From assembly GCA_023212695.1 (NCBI GenBank), contig JALCCG010000070.1, positions 1-64,000 of the forward strand: a DNA stretch of 64,000 nucleotides, given 5' to 3'. How positions within the stretch are numbered: the first letter of the stretch is position 1; each line of letters opens with the position of its first letter. The translations under genes and the position numbers were made by a program. The stretch is from Sporisorium sorghi (Eukaryota; Basidiomycota; Ustilaginomycetes; Ustilaginales; Ustilaginaceae). Below the pieces are notes generated by a model. The model worked only from the letters and a program-made list of their open reading frames with translations. It did not search any database and had not been told where the DNA came from. This document shows positions 37,201 to 46,687 of this stretch, piece after piece.

Positions 37201-37824
37201 GTCATTGATTATAAATCCAGCCAGAAGGATCTGCGATTGCATGAGGTCTATTACGGATTGTCCTTGCAGATGCTGACCTATCTGGACGTGCTGCTGACGT
37301 TTGCGGAGGATTGGCTTGGCGAACAGGCATTGCCTGCAGGAACGCTGTATTTCCACGTTCATGATCCGGTATTGCAATCCGCAAACGGCATGACGCCGGA
37401 ACAGGCGGCAGAGGAACTGCTCAAGCGCTACAAAATGAAAGGTCTGCTGCTTGCAGACCGTGAAGCCGTTTCCCTCATGGATTCATCCCTTGAAAAAGGC
37501 CATTCGGCTATTCTGCCCGTTGCCGTCAAAACAGACGGCAGCTTCTACAGCAGCGCAGCCGTTGCGACGCCGGATCAGTGGGAGACTTTGTTATCCGCAG
37601 TGCGGGAAAATATGCTGACGATCGGCTCCAGAATTACCGGCGGCGATGTAGCGATTGAACCTTACCGAATCCAGCAGGAAACAGCTTGCACGTACTGTTC
37701 CTACCGGCCGGTGTGTCAGTTCGACGATGCGATTGAGGGCAGCGACTACCAGCTGCTGGGCAAGCCGGGACGCGATCAGGTCTGGGATCTGCTGGGACAT
37801 TCGAAGGGAGGAGAGAGTCGGTGA
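34294..37824 (+). CDS. addB: ATP-dependent helicase-nuclease subunit B (AddB)
   Basis: AddB pairs with AddA to resect double-strand breaks and load RecA. The 1176-residue protein begins with a Walker A motif (GRSGSGKST, residues 8-16), has a degenerate helicase core, and ends in a RecB-type nuclease domain with VIDYKSSQKDL (Asp ~972, Lys ~974). Four Cys that hold an iron-sulfur cluster are present: one at ~812 (FVACPFSHF) and three at ~1132, 1135 and 1141 (CTYCSYRPVC). The start is ATG 34294 after GAAGGGGG; the frame is open to 34240. Its TGA overlaps the GTG of addA. Confidence 0.96.
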   Translation: MSVQFVIGRSGSGKSTLIRQEMMDQLERDPRGNPMILIVPEQGSYEAEHALVNAGGIRGMMRAQVLSFRRLAYRVMQETGGAAKVAISEEGKRMLMYKILRRRKEELQLFGASGEQLGFVGKLSELYTEMKRYCIDASCVEEQLSQMMSGSGNSPMLRRKLEDIVTVFRDFELEISRLYTDEEDTLASLAEGVADSEYIKRADIWIDGFHGFTPQEYRVLGELIHHANHVTIALTLDKPYMDGAVPHELDLFHPTAVTYIKLKGIADELGMDAEHHMLHPEVPPRFQDSPVLAHLERGYDRKKRWTGAYGDGNHEDKENGRREGLLLHAASHRRAEIEGALREMLRLAQEEGARFREMAVFVRNMGDYEHLVGPLFKEYDIPYFLDQKRSELHHPLVEFIRSALDVIGRRWRYEDVFRCVKTDLLLPLDGSLNREDMDRLENHVLASGIHGYRWTDGRPWKGIPSLSLEDGENEVLNLDGMQAIEYARRVIAEPLHAFEKRMKKAATAMDQSTAVYRLLEECDVPEKLELLSRAALDAGRPEEAREHRQVWGAVLDLLDQIVEMMGAEKLSTELFTGVLDTGLTEMKMALVPPSLDQVLIGSMDRTRTGGVKYAFLLGINDGVLPAQFQDDGILTEPERLHLEDRGLELAPSISRRLLDERFLIYNALTSASEQLWVSYPAADDEGKTLLPSEVIRHLKLMFQIDETPLYPRPHAGQSVPEQERYAARPDKTLAYLTGRLRDWRNGEDIPHIWWHMYNWFAQKPEFRPRLESMLSSLSYRNEAQPLKEETSRQLYGTKLRTSVSRMERFVACPFSHFASHGLKLRERQLYRLQAPDIGQLFHAALSSMAVKFQSEHRSWGDLSADECLREAEATVDRLAPMLQGEILLSSKRYGYISRKLKNIVGRASVILGEQARRGKFEPIGLELDFGPGKPLPPLTFELLNGVKMEVVGRIDRVDMARGEHGIMLRVIDYKSSQKDLRLHEVYYGLSLQMLTYLDVLLTFAEDWLGEQALPAGTLYFHVHDPVLQSANGMTPEQAAEELLKRYKMKGLLLADREAVSLMDSSLEKGHSAILPVAVKTDGSFYSSAAVATPDQWETLLSAVRENMLTIGSRITGGDVAIEPYRIQQETACTYCSYRPVCQFDDAIEGSDYQLLGKPGRDQVWDLLGHSKGGESR

Positions 37825-40800
37825 GGGAGATGATAGCAAAGCCTGAGGGCAGCATGTGGAGTGATGACCAATGGAAGGCCATTGCACTTTCGGGTGATGA
37901 CATCCTGGTTGCAGCCGCAGCAGGCTCAGGAAAAACCGCCGTGCTCGTTGAGCGGATCATTCGCAAAATCCTTGACGACACCACAGGGTTCAGTGTGGAC
38001 CGGCTGCTTGTGGCTACCTTTACCAAGGCAGCGGCAGCCGAAATGCGCGGTCGGATTCGGGAAGCGCTTGAACGCGAGCTGGACCGTGACCCGGACAACG
38101 AGCATATCCGGCGCCAGCTCGCTTTACTCGGCAGGGCGTCGATTACAACGCTGCACTCCTTCTGCATGGAAGTCATCCGCCGGTATTATCAGCTGATCCC
38201 GCTGGATCCGGGGTTCCGCATTCTGAATGAACATGAGGCGGATTTGATGCGGCAGGATATGTTGGAGGAGCTGTTCGAAGAGAAGTATGGTGAAGTAGAG
38301 CAGGACCAGGGCAGTACGTTTCTCCGTTTGGCTGATTGGTTCAGCGGGGAGAGAACGGACGATGCACTGTATCGTCTCGTTCAGCGCCTCTACGATTTCT
38401 CGCGCAGTCATTCATGGCCGGCAAGCTGGCTGCGAGACACAGCGGCAAGCTTCCAGGTAGCGGATACCGAGGCGCTCGGACAAACAGCGTGGGTTCAGAG
38501 TGTATTGGCTGATGCACGTTTAGCATTGAACGGAGCTGCAGGCCTGCTATTGCAAGCGAAAACCATCGCTATGCAGCCCGGGGGGCCAGCACCGTATGTG
38601 GATAATCTGAATGAGGATTTGTCGCTGGTGGCCTCTTTGCTTGAAGCCATCGATTCTTCACCGTGGGAATCGTTATACGGTATTTTTCGCGAGGTTTCTT
38701 TTGGCAAGCTGAAATCGGTCAGGAAGGACGATGTCCTGCCTGAGCTGCAGGAACGGGTCAAGGAACTTCGGGACCATGTGAAGAAGACCGTAAATGAGCT
38801 GAAAAGCGCCTTGTTCGGCCGACCGGCATCAGAATTTCTGCAGGAGCTGCATACGGCTGCGCCGCTGATGCAGGAACTGGCCGAGACGGTTGTTTCCTTT
38901 GGCGAGCGATACCGGGAGGCCAAGGCATCAAAAGGCTTGGTCGACTTTAACGATCTGGAGCATTACTGCCTACATATTCTTCGCCATCCGGATTCCGTGC
39001 CGGGTCATATGATGCCCTCCGATGCGGCGATGGAATATCGCGAGCAGTTTGACGAAGTGCTGCTGGACGAATATCAGGATACAAACAGTGTGCAGGAAGA
39101 TATCGTACGATTGATATCCAGAGAAGCGCCGGGAAATCGGTTTATGGTTGGAGACGTCAAGCAGAGCATCTACCGTTTCCGCCTGGCAGAGCCGGGACTT
39201 TTTCTTGATAAATACAAAAAATTCTCCTCGGACGTCAACACGTCCCTTGTGGGCATGCGGATTGATCTGGCTCGAAATTTTCGAAGCCGGATGGAAGTTG
39301 TGAATGCTGTTAATGTGCTGTTTCGACAGATCATGAATGAATCCGTAGCGGAGATCGCCTATGACGAGCGCGCGGAGCTGATATCCGGCGCTTCCTTTCC
39401 CGAACGCGAGGATACAGGGGGCATGAGTCCTTATACGCCGGAATTGCTTCTCATCGACCGTCTCGGAAAGGGTGCGGAGGAACCGTCCGAAGAATCGGCT
39501 TCGGAAGAGGACGGGGGCATGATGGAGGTTGAGGTGCTTGAGATGGAAACCGCCCAACTGGAAGCTCGTGCCATTGCCCGCAGAATCCGTGAGATGACCG
39601 GCGAAAGCGGAAAGCCGCTCATGGTTTACGATAAGGCACTGAAATCGATGCGGCCCGCCGGGTATGGAGATATGGTCATTTTGCTGCGTTCTGCCATGGT
39701 ATGGGCGTCTCTAATCATTGAGGAGCTGCGACAGGAGGGAATTCCGGCGTTCGGCGAGCAGAACAAAGGATACTTTCAGGCAACCGAAGTGGAGATTATC
39801 TTATCGCTGCTGCAGGTAATCGATAACCCTCGGCAGGATATTCCTCTGGCATCGGTTCTGCGATCGCCCATTCTCGGTTTATCGGAGGAAGAGATGGCAC
39901 AGGTCCGCCTGTGCGCCAAAGGTACTTATTACGATGCGCTTAAGGCAGCTGCTGCGTTAGGTGGACTGGCGCCGGTATTGGATTCAGAACGTTCATTAGG
40001 TCTCGTTGACGGGAAGTGGACTCCGGGCACAGAGCTGGAAAGTATGGCAGAAGCGGCGGCAGGCCATGAGCTGGTTGCAGGCAGCTCTTCAAGTGCTTCG
40101 ATGCGGATGAACGGCCCGAATGTTGAAATATCAACGGAGCTGGGCACAAAACTGGGGTTGTTCATGGACCGGCTGCGGCGCTGGCGTCAGGAGGCCCGTC
40201 AGGGGAGCCTGAGCGAGCTGATCTGGGGGATCTACAGCGAGACCGGTTACTTGGATTGGATCGGCGGTTTGCCGGGAGGCAAGCAGCGTCAGGGAAATCT
40301 GACAGCCTTGTATGACCGTGCGGTGCAGTATGAGCAGGATACTTCCTCAAGGGGACTCTTTCGTTTTCTTACCTTTGTTTCAAGGCTTCGGGAGCGGGGG
40401 GGAGATCTTGGGACTGCCGGCGGAACGGACAGCCAAGGAAACGCTGTACGTCTGATGACCATTCACAAGAGCAAAGGGCTGGAATTCCCGGTCGTTTTTG
40501 TGGCGGGGTTGTCCAAGAATTTCAACCAGCAGGATTTGAACTCGCCCTTCCTCATGCATAAGGAGCTTGGATTTGGACCGAAATTTGTAGATGAGGGCAT
40601 GCGGGTCAGTTACCCCACCCTGCCTAATCTGGCAATCCGCCGCAGATCGCAGCTGGAGCTGCTGGCCGAAGAGATGCGAGTGCTCTACGTTGCGCTCACA
40701 CGACCGAAGGAGAAGATGATCCTGGTCGGTACGGTGAAGGATTTGCCGAAAAAAGTGTCTGCATGGGCGCAGGCCGATCATAATCCCGAGCTGCTGCTGC

Positions 40801-41942
40801 CGGATTATGTCCTTGCCCGAGGCCGGAGTTATTTGGACTGGATCGGTCCTGCCGTGATCCGGCACCCTTCCGCGACCTTGCTCCGTGAAATGGCAGGGTT
40901 GCCCGTAGAGGGGAATTTGGGTGTGCTGGCTGAGGATCAATCAGAGTGGTTGTTTTCGATAGAGACACCGGAATCTTTGGCGCAGGGCATGAGTGGAATT
41001 GCGGATGATGTACAAGCAGACAGTCTGGATCGAAAGAACAAATTAAAAGCTCTTCACAAGCTTGAGCCGGTAGAACTGGATTCAGCGACGGCGCAGCAGG
41101 AGGAGGCTGTGTCCGATCACCAGCGGGAAGCCATTGACCGGCGCTTGTCTTGGAGCTATCGCTATGAAGCGGTCAGTCAAATTTCCGCCAAAACGTCTGT
41201 GACGGAGATGAAGAAACTCTTGACGCTTCAGGACAGTCCCTCCTTGGATCTGATAGAGGAGCAGGCCGTGAAACGCCAGAGCCAGGAAGATATAGGACTT
41301 GGCGCTTCCTTCACACTGAACCTGAGGCGGCCAAAATTCATGGAGTCTGCGAAGCTGACACCAGCCGAGCGGGGAACGGTCTACCATACGATTATGCAGC
41401 ACTTGCCCCTTCAACGATTGGGGGGAGCTGCTGAACAGATTTCCGAGATTGAACAAACCATCCGCTATCTTGTGGAGAAGGAAATCATAACCGGAGAGCA
41501 GGCTGCCGTCGTGGAGCCGGCGGAAATCAGCAGCCTTTTTGATTGTGCAGTTGGGAAGCAGCTTTTGGAAGCAGAAGATACATGGCGTGAAATGCCGTTC
41601 TCCTATGCACTGCCTGCAGCGGAAGCCTATCAAGGGCTTGCTTTTATAGACCAAATCGCGGAACAGACGGCGAGCGATCACCCGCATGTTCAACTGCTTC
41701 AGGACGAGACGGTGCTGATCCAGGGGGTTGTAGACTGCTTATTCCGGCACAATGGAAGACTTGTGCTGCTGGATTATAAAACGGATCGGGTGCTGGAGCA
41801 CCGCGGCGGCATTCCGGCTTTGGCGGAACAGTACCGTTTTCAACTGGATTTGTATGCAAAGGCGCTGGAAGACATTTTAGGCGAGCCTGTATATGAGAAA
41901 TGGCTGTACTTTTTTGATGGGGGACAGGCCGTTCAGGTTTAA
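37821..41942 (+). CDS. addA: ATP-dependent helicase-nuclease subunit A (AddA)
   Basis: AddA is the motor of the AddAB complex: an SF1A helicase with a 3' nuclease. The 1373-residue protein has Walker A AAAGSGKTAV (~32-41), FTKAAAAEMRGRI, Walker B LLDEYQDTN (~414-422), the helicase motif VRLMTIHKSKGLEFPVVFVAGL region and the C-terminal nuclease motif LLDYKTDRV (Asp ~1318, Lys ~1320). It is longer than the ~1230 residues of the Bacillus protein; the extra length lies in hydrophilic segments such as those around residues 545-570 and 735-775. GTG 37821 overlaps the addB stop as GTGA, with GGGAGGAGAG ahead; ATG 37830 is an alternative start. Confidence 0.97.
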   Translation: MREMIAKPEGSMWSDDQWKAIALSGDDILVAAAAGSGKTAVLVERIIRKILDDTTGFSVDRLLVATFTKAAAAEMRGRIREALERELDRDPDNEHIRRQLALLGRASITTLHSFCMEVIRRYYQLIPLDPGFRILNEHEADLMRQDMLEELFEEKYGEVEQDQGSTFLRLADWFSGERTDDALYRLVQRLYDFSRSHSWPASWLRDTAASFQVADTEALGQTAWVQSVLADARLALNGAAGLLLQAKTIAMQPGGPAPYVDNLNEDLSLVASLLEAIDSSPWESLYGIFREVSFGKLKSVRKDDVLPELQERVKELRDHVKKTVNELKSALFGRPASEFLQELHTAAPLMQELAETVVSFGERYREAKASKGLVDFNDLEHYCLHILRHPDSVPGHMMPSDAAMEYREQFDEVLLDEYQDTNSVQEDIVRLISREAPGNRFMVGDVKQSIYRFRLAEPGLFLDKYKKFSSDVNTSLVGMRIDLARNFRSRMEVVNAVNVLFRQIMNESVAEIAYDERAELISGASFPEREDTGGMSPYTPELLLIDRLGKGAEEPSEESASEEDGGMMEVEVLEMETAQLEARAIARRIREMTGESGKPLMVYDKALKSMRPAGYGDMVILLRSAMVWASLIIEELRQEGIPAFGEQNKGYFQATEVEIILSLLQVIDNPRQDIPLASVLRSPILGLSEEEMAQVRLCAKGTYYDALKAAAALGGLAPVLDSERSLGLVDGKWTPGTELESMAEAAAGHELVAGSSSSASMRMNGPNVEISTELGTKLGLFMDRLRRWRQEARQGSLSELIWGIYSETGYLDWIGGLPGGKQRQGNLTALYDRAVQYEQDTSSRGLFRFLTFVSRLRERGGDLGTAGGTDSQGNAVRLMTIHKSKGLEFPVVFVAGLSKNFNQQDLNSPFLMHKELGFGPKFVDEGMRVSYPTLPNLAIRRRSQLELLAEEMRVLYVALTRPKEKMILVGTVKDLPKKVSAWAQADHNPELLLPDYVLARGRSYLDWIGPAVIRHPSATLLREMAGLPVEGNLGVLAEDQSEWLFSIETPESLAQGMSGIADDVQADSLDRKNKLKALHKLEPVELDSATAQQEEAVSDHQREAIDRRLSWSYRYEAVSQISAKTSVTEMKKLLTLQDSPSLDLIEEQAVKRQSQEDIGLGASFTLNLRRPKFMESAKLTPAERGTVYHTIMQHLPLQRLGGAAEQISEIEQTIRYLVEKEIITGEQAAVVEPAEISSLFDCAVGKQLLEAEDTWREMPFSYALPAAEAYQGLAFIDQIAEQTASDHPHVQLLQDETVLIQGVVDCLFRHNGRLVLLDYKTDRVLEHRGGIPALAEQYRFQLDLYAKALEDILGEPVYEKWLYFFDGGQAVQV

Positions 41943-41993
41943 CCCATTGTAGTGAGTTTGAGTTTGTTGGAAGTTTGGGAGAGGAGATTTGCG

Positions 41994-43172
41994 ATGCGTA
42001 TTTTGCACACCGGAGACTGGCACTTGGGGCGAACGCTTGAAGGACGGAGCCGGCTGGCGGAGCAGGAGCACTTTCTGGATGAGGTGGTTGAGCTGGCTAA
42101 GGATCAGAAGGCAGACCTGATCCTTATGGCGGGAGATGTCTATGATTCCGTAAATCCGCCTGCGGCAGCGGAGCAGCTGTTTTATGATGCGGCAGCCAGG
42201 CTGACAGAGGGAGGCCGCCCGATGGTGGTCATTGCCGGCAATCATGATCAGCCGGAGCGTGTGGCATCCATCACGCCGCTTGTTTCGACCAGGGGCATTA
42301 CCCTCATTGGAACTCCTATCGCCAATGCCGTGACTGTTTCGGCGGCACGTACGGGAGAAACAGCCAAGATAGCCGCTCTTCCCTATCCCTCGGAGGCGCG
42401 GTTGAATGAACTGCTCTCGGTGGATGGGGACGAGGACCAGCTCCGCCGTGCTTATAGCGAAAGAGTAGGGAAACTGATGAGGATGATGGCACGGGAGTTT
42501 TCCCCGCAGACGATTAACCTGGCTATGAGCCATATTTATGTTCTTGGCGGCGTTGAGAGCGATTCTGAACGACCGATACAGGTTGGCGGAGCTTATACGG
42601 TCGATCCGTCCGCACTCTCTGTCGGCGCAGCCTATACGGCGCTGGGTCATTTGCATCGCTCTCAGGCTGTGAAAGGGGAGGGGATCATCCGCTACAGCGG
42701 TTCACCGCTGGCTTACAGCTTCTCGGAAGCTGGGCAGGCCAAATCTGTGACGATGGTTGACGTGTCGCCAGGTGGAGTCCCCGTGATTGAGGAGCTGTTT
42801 CTAAGCAGCGGTCGTTCGCTAGTTCGCTGGAAGGCAAAGGGCGGCTTGGAGGAAGTTTATCAGTGGCTTGATGAGGGTCGTGATCCAGATGCCTTTATCG
42901 ATCTGGAGGTATCCTTGACGGAGGCCATGGGGCTTGCGGACATCCAGCGCCTGCGCAAGAGCAGGGACGGGATTGTTCACATTCGCCCGGTATATCCGGA
43001 GATGGAGGCGCTGGAGCTGGAGAATGAGCGTTCCCGACTGCCGCTTCCAGATTTGTTCCGAAAGTTCTATCAGCGGCAAACCGGCGGGGCGGAGCCCGAG
43101 GACCATCTGGTTGATTTGTTCCTGGAGCTTGTAGAGGAAGAGGAACCCGACGGGACGGAGGTGAAAGCGTAG
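41994..43172 (+). CDS. sbcD: Exonuclease subunit SbcD (Mre11-like)
   Basis: SbcD is the metallophosphoesterase of the SbcCD nuclease, which cleaves hairpins and DNA ends. The 392-residue protein shows the Mre11-type metal motifs in order: TGDWHLGRTLEG (~6-17), LILMAGDVYDS, VIAGNHDQPERV, MSHIYVLGG and YTALGHLHRSQ. The C-terminus links to the SbcC coiled coil. The start is ATG 41994, with GAGAGGAG ahead; the frame is open to 41952. sbcC follows with no gap. It comes after addA, forming an addBA-sbcDC repair block as in Bacillus, although there at another locus. Confidence 0.96.
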   Translation: MRILHTGDWHLGRTLEGRSRLAEQEHFLDEVVELAKDQKADLILMAGDVYDSVNPPAAAEQLFYDAAARLTEGGRPMVVIAGNHDQPERVASITPLVSTRGITLIGTPIANAVTVSAARTGETAKIAALPYPSEARLNELLSVDGDEDQLRRAYSERVGKLMRMMAREFSPQTINLAMSHIYVLGGVESDSERPIQVGGAYTVDPSALSVGAAYTALGHLHRSQAVKGEGIIRYSGSPLAYSFSEAGQAKSVTMVDVSPGGVPVIEELFLSSGRSLVRWKAKGGLEEVYQWLDEGRDPDAFIDLEVSLTEAMGLADIQRLRKSRDGIVHIRPVYPEMEALELENERSRLPLPDLFRKFYQRQTGGAEPEDHLVDLFLELVEEEEPDGTEVKA

Positions 43173-46100
43173 ATGAAACCGATTCTGTTGAAGTTATCCG
43201 GTTTGCAGAGCTACCGCAGTACGCAGGAAATTGATTTTGAAACGTTGTGTGAAACCGGACTTTTCGGGATATTCGGTCCGACTGGAAGCGGGAAATCCAC
43301 ACTGCTAGATGCCATTACACTGGCTATGTACGGGAAAGTGGAGCGCGCGGTTAACGGCACCCAGGGAATCATGAACCATTCGGAGGACAGCTTGTCTGTC
43401 TCCTTTACGTTTGAGCTTTCTTCTGCTGCCGGGCTGGAGCGATACCGGGTAGAGCGGAGATTTAAACGAGTGAATGAGCTCTCCATCAGCAATACGATCA
43501 GCCGTTTTATCCAAGTTACACCCGAAGGGGAGCAAGTGATGGCGGATAAGCTGGCCGACGTCACCCGCTGCGTAGAAGAGAAAATCGGATTGAAGATGGA
43601 CGATTTTACCCGTGCGGTCGTGCTCCCTCAAGGGAAATTCGCCGAATTCCTATCCCTGAAGGGCAGCGATCGCAGGCAGATGCTCCAGCGGCTGTTTCAT
43701 TTGGAGAGGTACGGAGATCAGCTTGCCATGAAGCTCAGCCGCCGGGTGAAGGATACGGACGGTGCCCTGAAATCCATAGAAGCGGAGCAGCAAGGGCTGG
43801 GCAGCGCGGGCAAAGAGGCTTTGGCAGAAGCGAAAACAGCGCTGGAAGATGCTAAGAAACTCGCTGTATCCTCCCGCAGCCGTCTCCAGGCCACAATTGA
43901 GGCGCATGAAGCTCTGGGAAAAATTCGCGAGCTGGACATGGAGAAGCAACGGTTGTTGGGCAAGCTGGATGAATTGTCTGCTCAAGAGGAAGAGATTAAG
44001 CGGCTGGAGCACCGGCTGGAACTGACGGGAGCAGCTGCCGCTGTCCTCCCTGCGCTTGAGACGTGGCGTGATACCGGCAAAACGTGGGAAACTCGGCTCA
44101 GGCATGCCGAGGGGCTCACCAAGCAGGCTGCAGCAGCTCAGCAGGCTGCTGAACAGGCGGGCACAGCAGATGAAGCTGCCCAGGCAGCGCTCATCGCAGA
44201 GGAGCCAAAGCTCGTGCTGCGTGAGCAGCAGCTCGAGCAAGCTGTCTTATTGCAGCAAGAGCGGGATGTTTTGTCCAACGAGTTGGCCCGGTTGGATGTA
44301 CAGCGAGCGGATGCCCGCAAAGAATTCGAGACGGTGGGCGCGCAGCTCCAGAAGGAGCAGGAGCTACTTGAACGAGGACGCAGACGGCGGGAGGAGCTGC
44401 AGGATAAGCTCAAAGGGCTTGAGACCCGCTCAGGTGAGCGTCAGGCGCTTCATGCGGCGATGCAGAAGGTTCAGGCACTGGGGGCAGCCCGTAAGCATAA
44501 GGAAAAGGCAGAACACGAACTGAAGCAGCAGGAGATCAAACTCAAGGAGCAAGAGTTAAGGCTCAGTATGCTGCAGAAGCAGGAAGTGGAACTGCAGCAG
44601 CGATACATAAAGCTCTCGGCACATGCCGGCAATCTGCAGCGTTCTGCCGCTGAAGTTGCGGCGTTTGCCGACCGGACGGCAGTTGCGGCCAGCCAGGTAA
44701 ACCAGGCGATGAATCAATTGCTTCGTGAAAAGCAGCTTCATGATTTGTCCATGTCGCTGGCTCTTGAGCTACAGGAGGGTAAGCCTTGTCCCGTATGCGG
44801 AAGCGAGCATCACCCTCTTCCTGCGGCAGCTTCGGAGCCGTCTGATACGACCTCTGACGAGAACCTGGATAGACTGTCACGGATTGTACATCAGATACAG
44901 GAAATCCGATTGACCCTGCGGGGGCAGCTTAACGAAGCGGAATCTCTGGTGAGTCATTTGAATGCCCAGACGGAGCCGTTCGCTGGAAGCGAACTCCTTC
45001 TCGAGGGCCCTCGTGAGGAGCAGGACGAAGCATGGGTGGAAGCTGCAGCCTCAGGAGTGCCTGTTGTTGAAACACCGTACGATGTGGAGAGGCTTGCTTC
45101 AGACACTGCATGGCTGGTGCAAAGAGCGGAAGCACAGGCAGCTGCCATTGGGCAGTGCCGAATGGAAGCGTCCAAGGCTCAGCAGAGCCTCCACGCTTGC
45201 CAACAGGAGCTCATGAAGCAGAATGCTGCGGCTGAGAATGGTCAGACGATAGTGAACCAACTGCGCGATCAGCTTGCAGGCTTGGAAGCCGAAACTGCCG
45301 ACATTCAAAGTTTATGGCAGGAGGACAACCCGGCATTTCCTTTGGAAGAGACGGCTGATCGTTTTCAGCTCATGCAGCAAAAGGATTCGGAGTCCGAGTC
45401 CATTAGGGAAGGGCTTGAACGAAGCGTTCCCTTCATTGAGGAGAAGCAGCAGGCGGTCCTCCGCCTGGAGCAGAAGCTTCGTGAGCTGGAGAAGCTGCTG
45501 ATTCAGTGGGATGCCCAGCGTGAGGGCAAAGCTGAAGTGTTGAAAGACAAGAAAGAGCGCCTTCAGGCATGGATTGGGGAACGATCCGCTGAAGAGCTGT
45601 TGAGCGAATGCCGATCCAGATTGAAGCTTCTGAAGGAATCCGCTGAGCAGGCCAGAGGCAAGCGCAGAAAGGCCGATGAGGCGGCGCAGCTTGCAGCCAA
45701 AGAAGCAGCTCTTGCAGAACAGGCTGCAAACGCCGCACAGGAGCTGTATCTTGCTGCCAAGCTTGCATGGGAGAAGCAACTGGAAGCCTCGCCGTTTGTT
45801 ACGGAGGCAGCCGTTATGGAAGCCTGCTTATCCGAGAGCGAAACCGAACGATGTGCCCAGCTGGTGAAGGCGCATCGTGAGGGACAACGAGAATGGACGC
45901 TAAGGCTGCGGGACGTCGAGCAGAAGCTCGGCACCGATCCATTCCGTCAAGAGGAATGGGAACGAAGCTCTGCCGAGCTTCAGGCGGCTCGTACGGCCGA
46001 TGAGGAGGCCGTACGGGCGAAAGCCAGAGCGGAGCGGGACCTGGAAGATTTGGAGAAGCGACATATCCGGTTTATGGAATTGGAAGAGCTGCGCCTTGGC

Positions 46101-46622
46101 CTTCAACGGGAAAGCGAGCGCTTGTCCAAACTGCAGTCCTGCTTGCGAGGCAATGCATTCGTGGAATACATTGCGGAAGAGCAGCTGATGCAGGTGAGCC
46201 AGTCTGCTTCCCAGCGTCTTCGCTTCTTGACCAAGCAGCGCTACTCGCTTGAGGTGGATTCCGGGGGAGGCTTTGTCATTCGGGATGACGCCAACGGCGG
46301 CGTAAGGCGGCCGGTATCCACGCTATCCGGCGGTGAGACATTCTTAACCTCGCTGGCCTTGGCTTTGGCGCTTTCAGCGCAGATTCAGCTTCGGGGGCAG
46401 TATCCGCTCCAGTTCTTCTTCCTTGATGAAGGCTTTGGCACCCTGGATCCGGAACTGCTGGAGACGGTTATCACCGCTCTGGAGCGGCTTCATAACGATA
46501 AGCTTACCGTCGGCATCATCAGCCACGTGCCAGAGCTTCGGGCGCGTCTGCCGCGGAAGCTGGTCGTGCGGCCTGCGGAGCAGGCTGGAGAAGGATCGCA
46601 GCTTGCGATCGAATCGCTGTAG
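43173..46622 (+). CDS. sbcC: Exonuclease subunit SbcC (Rad50-like ATPase)
   Basis: SbcC is the SMC-like ATPase partner of SbcD. The 1149-residue protein has the Walker A GPTGSGKSTLLDAI near residues 34-47 after a Rad50-type N-terminus (LSGLQSYRSTQEIDFE). Two long Glu/Gln/Ala-rich coiled coils flank the zinc hook CPVC (Cys ~539 and 542, in GKPCPVCGSEHH). The C-terminal lobe has the signature STLSGGETFLTSLALALALS and Walker B FFFLDEGFGTLDPELLE. Its ATG directly follows the sbcD stop. Length and layout are normal for the family. Last gene of the repair operon; the region behind it carries an RNA gene candidate. Confidence 0.97.
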   Translation: MKPILLKLSGLQSYRSTQEIDFETLCETGLFGIFGPTGSGKSTLLDAITLAMYGKVERAVNGTQGIMNHSEDSLSVSFTFELSSAAGLERYRVERRFKRVNELSISNTISRFIQVTPEGEQVMADKLADVTRCVEEKIGLKMDDFTRAVVLPQGKFAEFLSLKGSDRRQMLQRLFHLERYGDQLAMKLSRRVKDTDGALKSIEAEQQGLGSAGKEALAEAKTALEDAKKLAVSSRSRLQATIEAHEALGKIRELDMEKQRLLGKLDELSAQEEEIKRLEHRLELTGAAAAVLPALETWRDTGKTWETRLRHAEGLTKQAAAAQQAAEQAGTADEAAQAALIAEEPKLVLREQQLEQAVLLQQERDVLSNELARLDVQRADARKEFETVGAQLQKEQELLERGRRRREELQDKLKGLETRSGERQALHAAMQKVQALGAARKHKEKAEHELKQQEIKLKEQELRLSMLQKQEVELQQRYIKLSAHAGNLQRSAAEVAAFADRTAVAASQVNQAMNQLLREKQLHDLSMSLALELQEGKPCPVCGSEHHPLPAAASEPSDTTSDENLDRLSRIVHQIQEIRLTLRGQLNEAESLVSHLNAQTEPFAGSELLLEGPREEQDEAWVEAAASGVPVVETPYDVERLASDTAWLVQRAEAQAAAIGQCRMEASKAQQSLHACQQELMKQNAAAENGQTIVNQLRDQLAGLEAETADIQSLWQEDNPAFPLEETADRFQLMQQKDSESESIREGLERSVPFIEEKQQAVLRLEQKLRELEKLLIQWDAQREGKAEVLKDKKERLQAWIGERSAEELLSECRSRLKLLKESAEQARGKRRKADEAAQLAAKEAALAEQAANAAQELYLAAKLAWEKQLEASPFVTEAAVMEACLSESETERCAQLVKAHREGQREWTLRLRDVEQKLGTDPFRQEEWERSSAELQAARTADEEAVRAKARAERDLEDLEKRHIRFMELEELRLGLQRESERLSKLQSCLRGNAFVEYIAEEQLMQVSQSASQRLRFLTKQRYSLEVDSGGGFVIRDDANGGVRRPVSTLSGGETFLTSLALALALSAQIQLRGQYPLQFFFLDEGFGTLDPELLETVITALERLHNDKLTVGIISHVPELRARLPRKLVVRPAEQAGEGSQLAIESL

Positions 46623-46638
46623 CAGCCAGAGCAGTCGA

Positions 46639-46681
46639 TGTGATATATATCACGGAAACAGCAACAAGGCACTGTTATAGT
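46639..46681 (+). promoter_or_regulatory. CRP/FNR- or Rex-type palindrome with -10 box
   Basis: TGTGATATATATCACG at 46639-46654 contains a perfect 14-base palindrome (46640-46653) and fits the TGTGA-N6-TCACA pattern of CRP/FNR regulators with one mismatch; it also resembles Rex sites. TATAGT at 46676-46681 would be the -10 box, giving a start near 46688. The palindrome centre then lies about 41.5 bases upstream, the classical class II activator position, and no -35 box is present. Confidence 0.55.
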
Positions 46682-46687
46682 ACAGTT

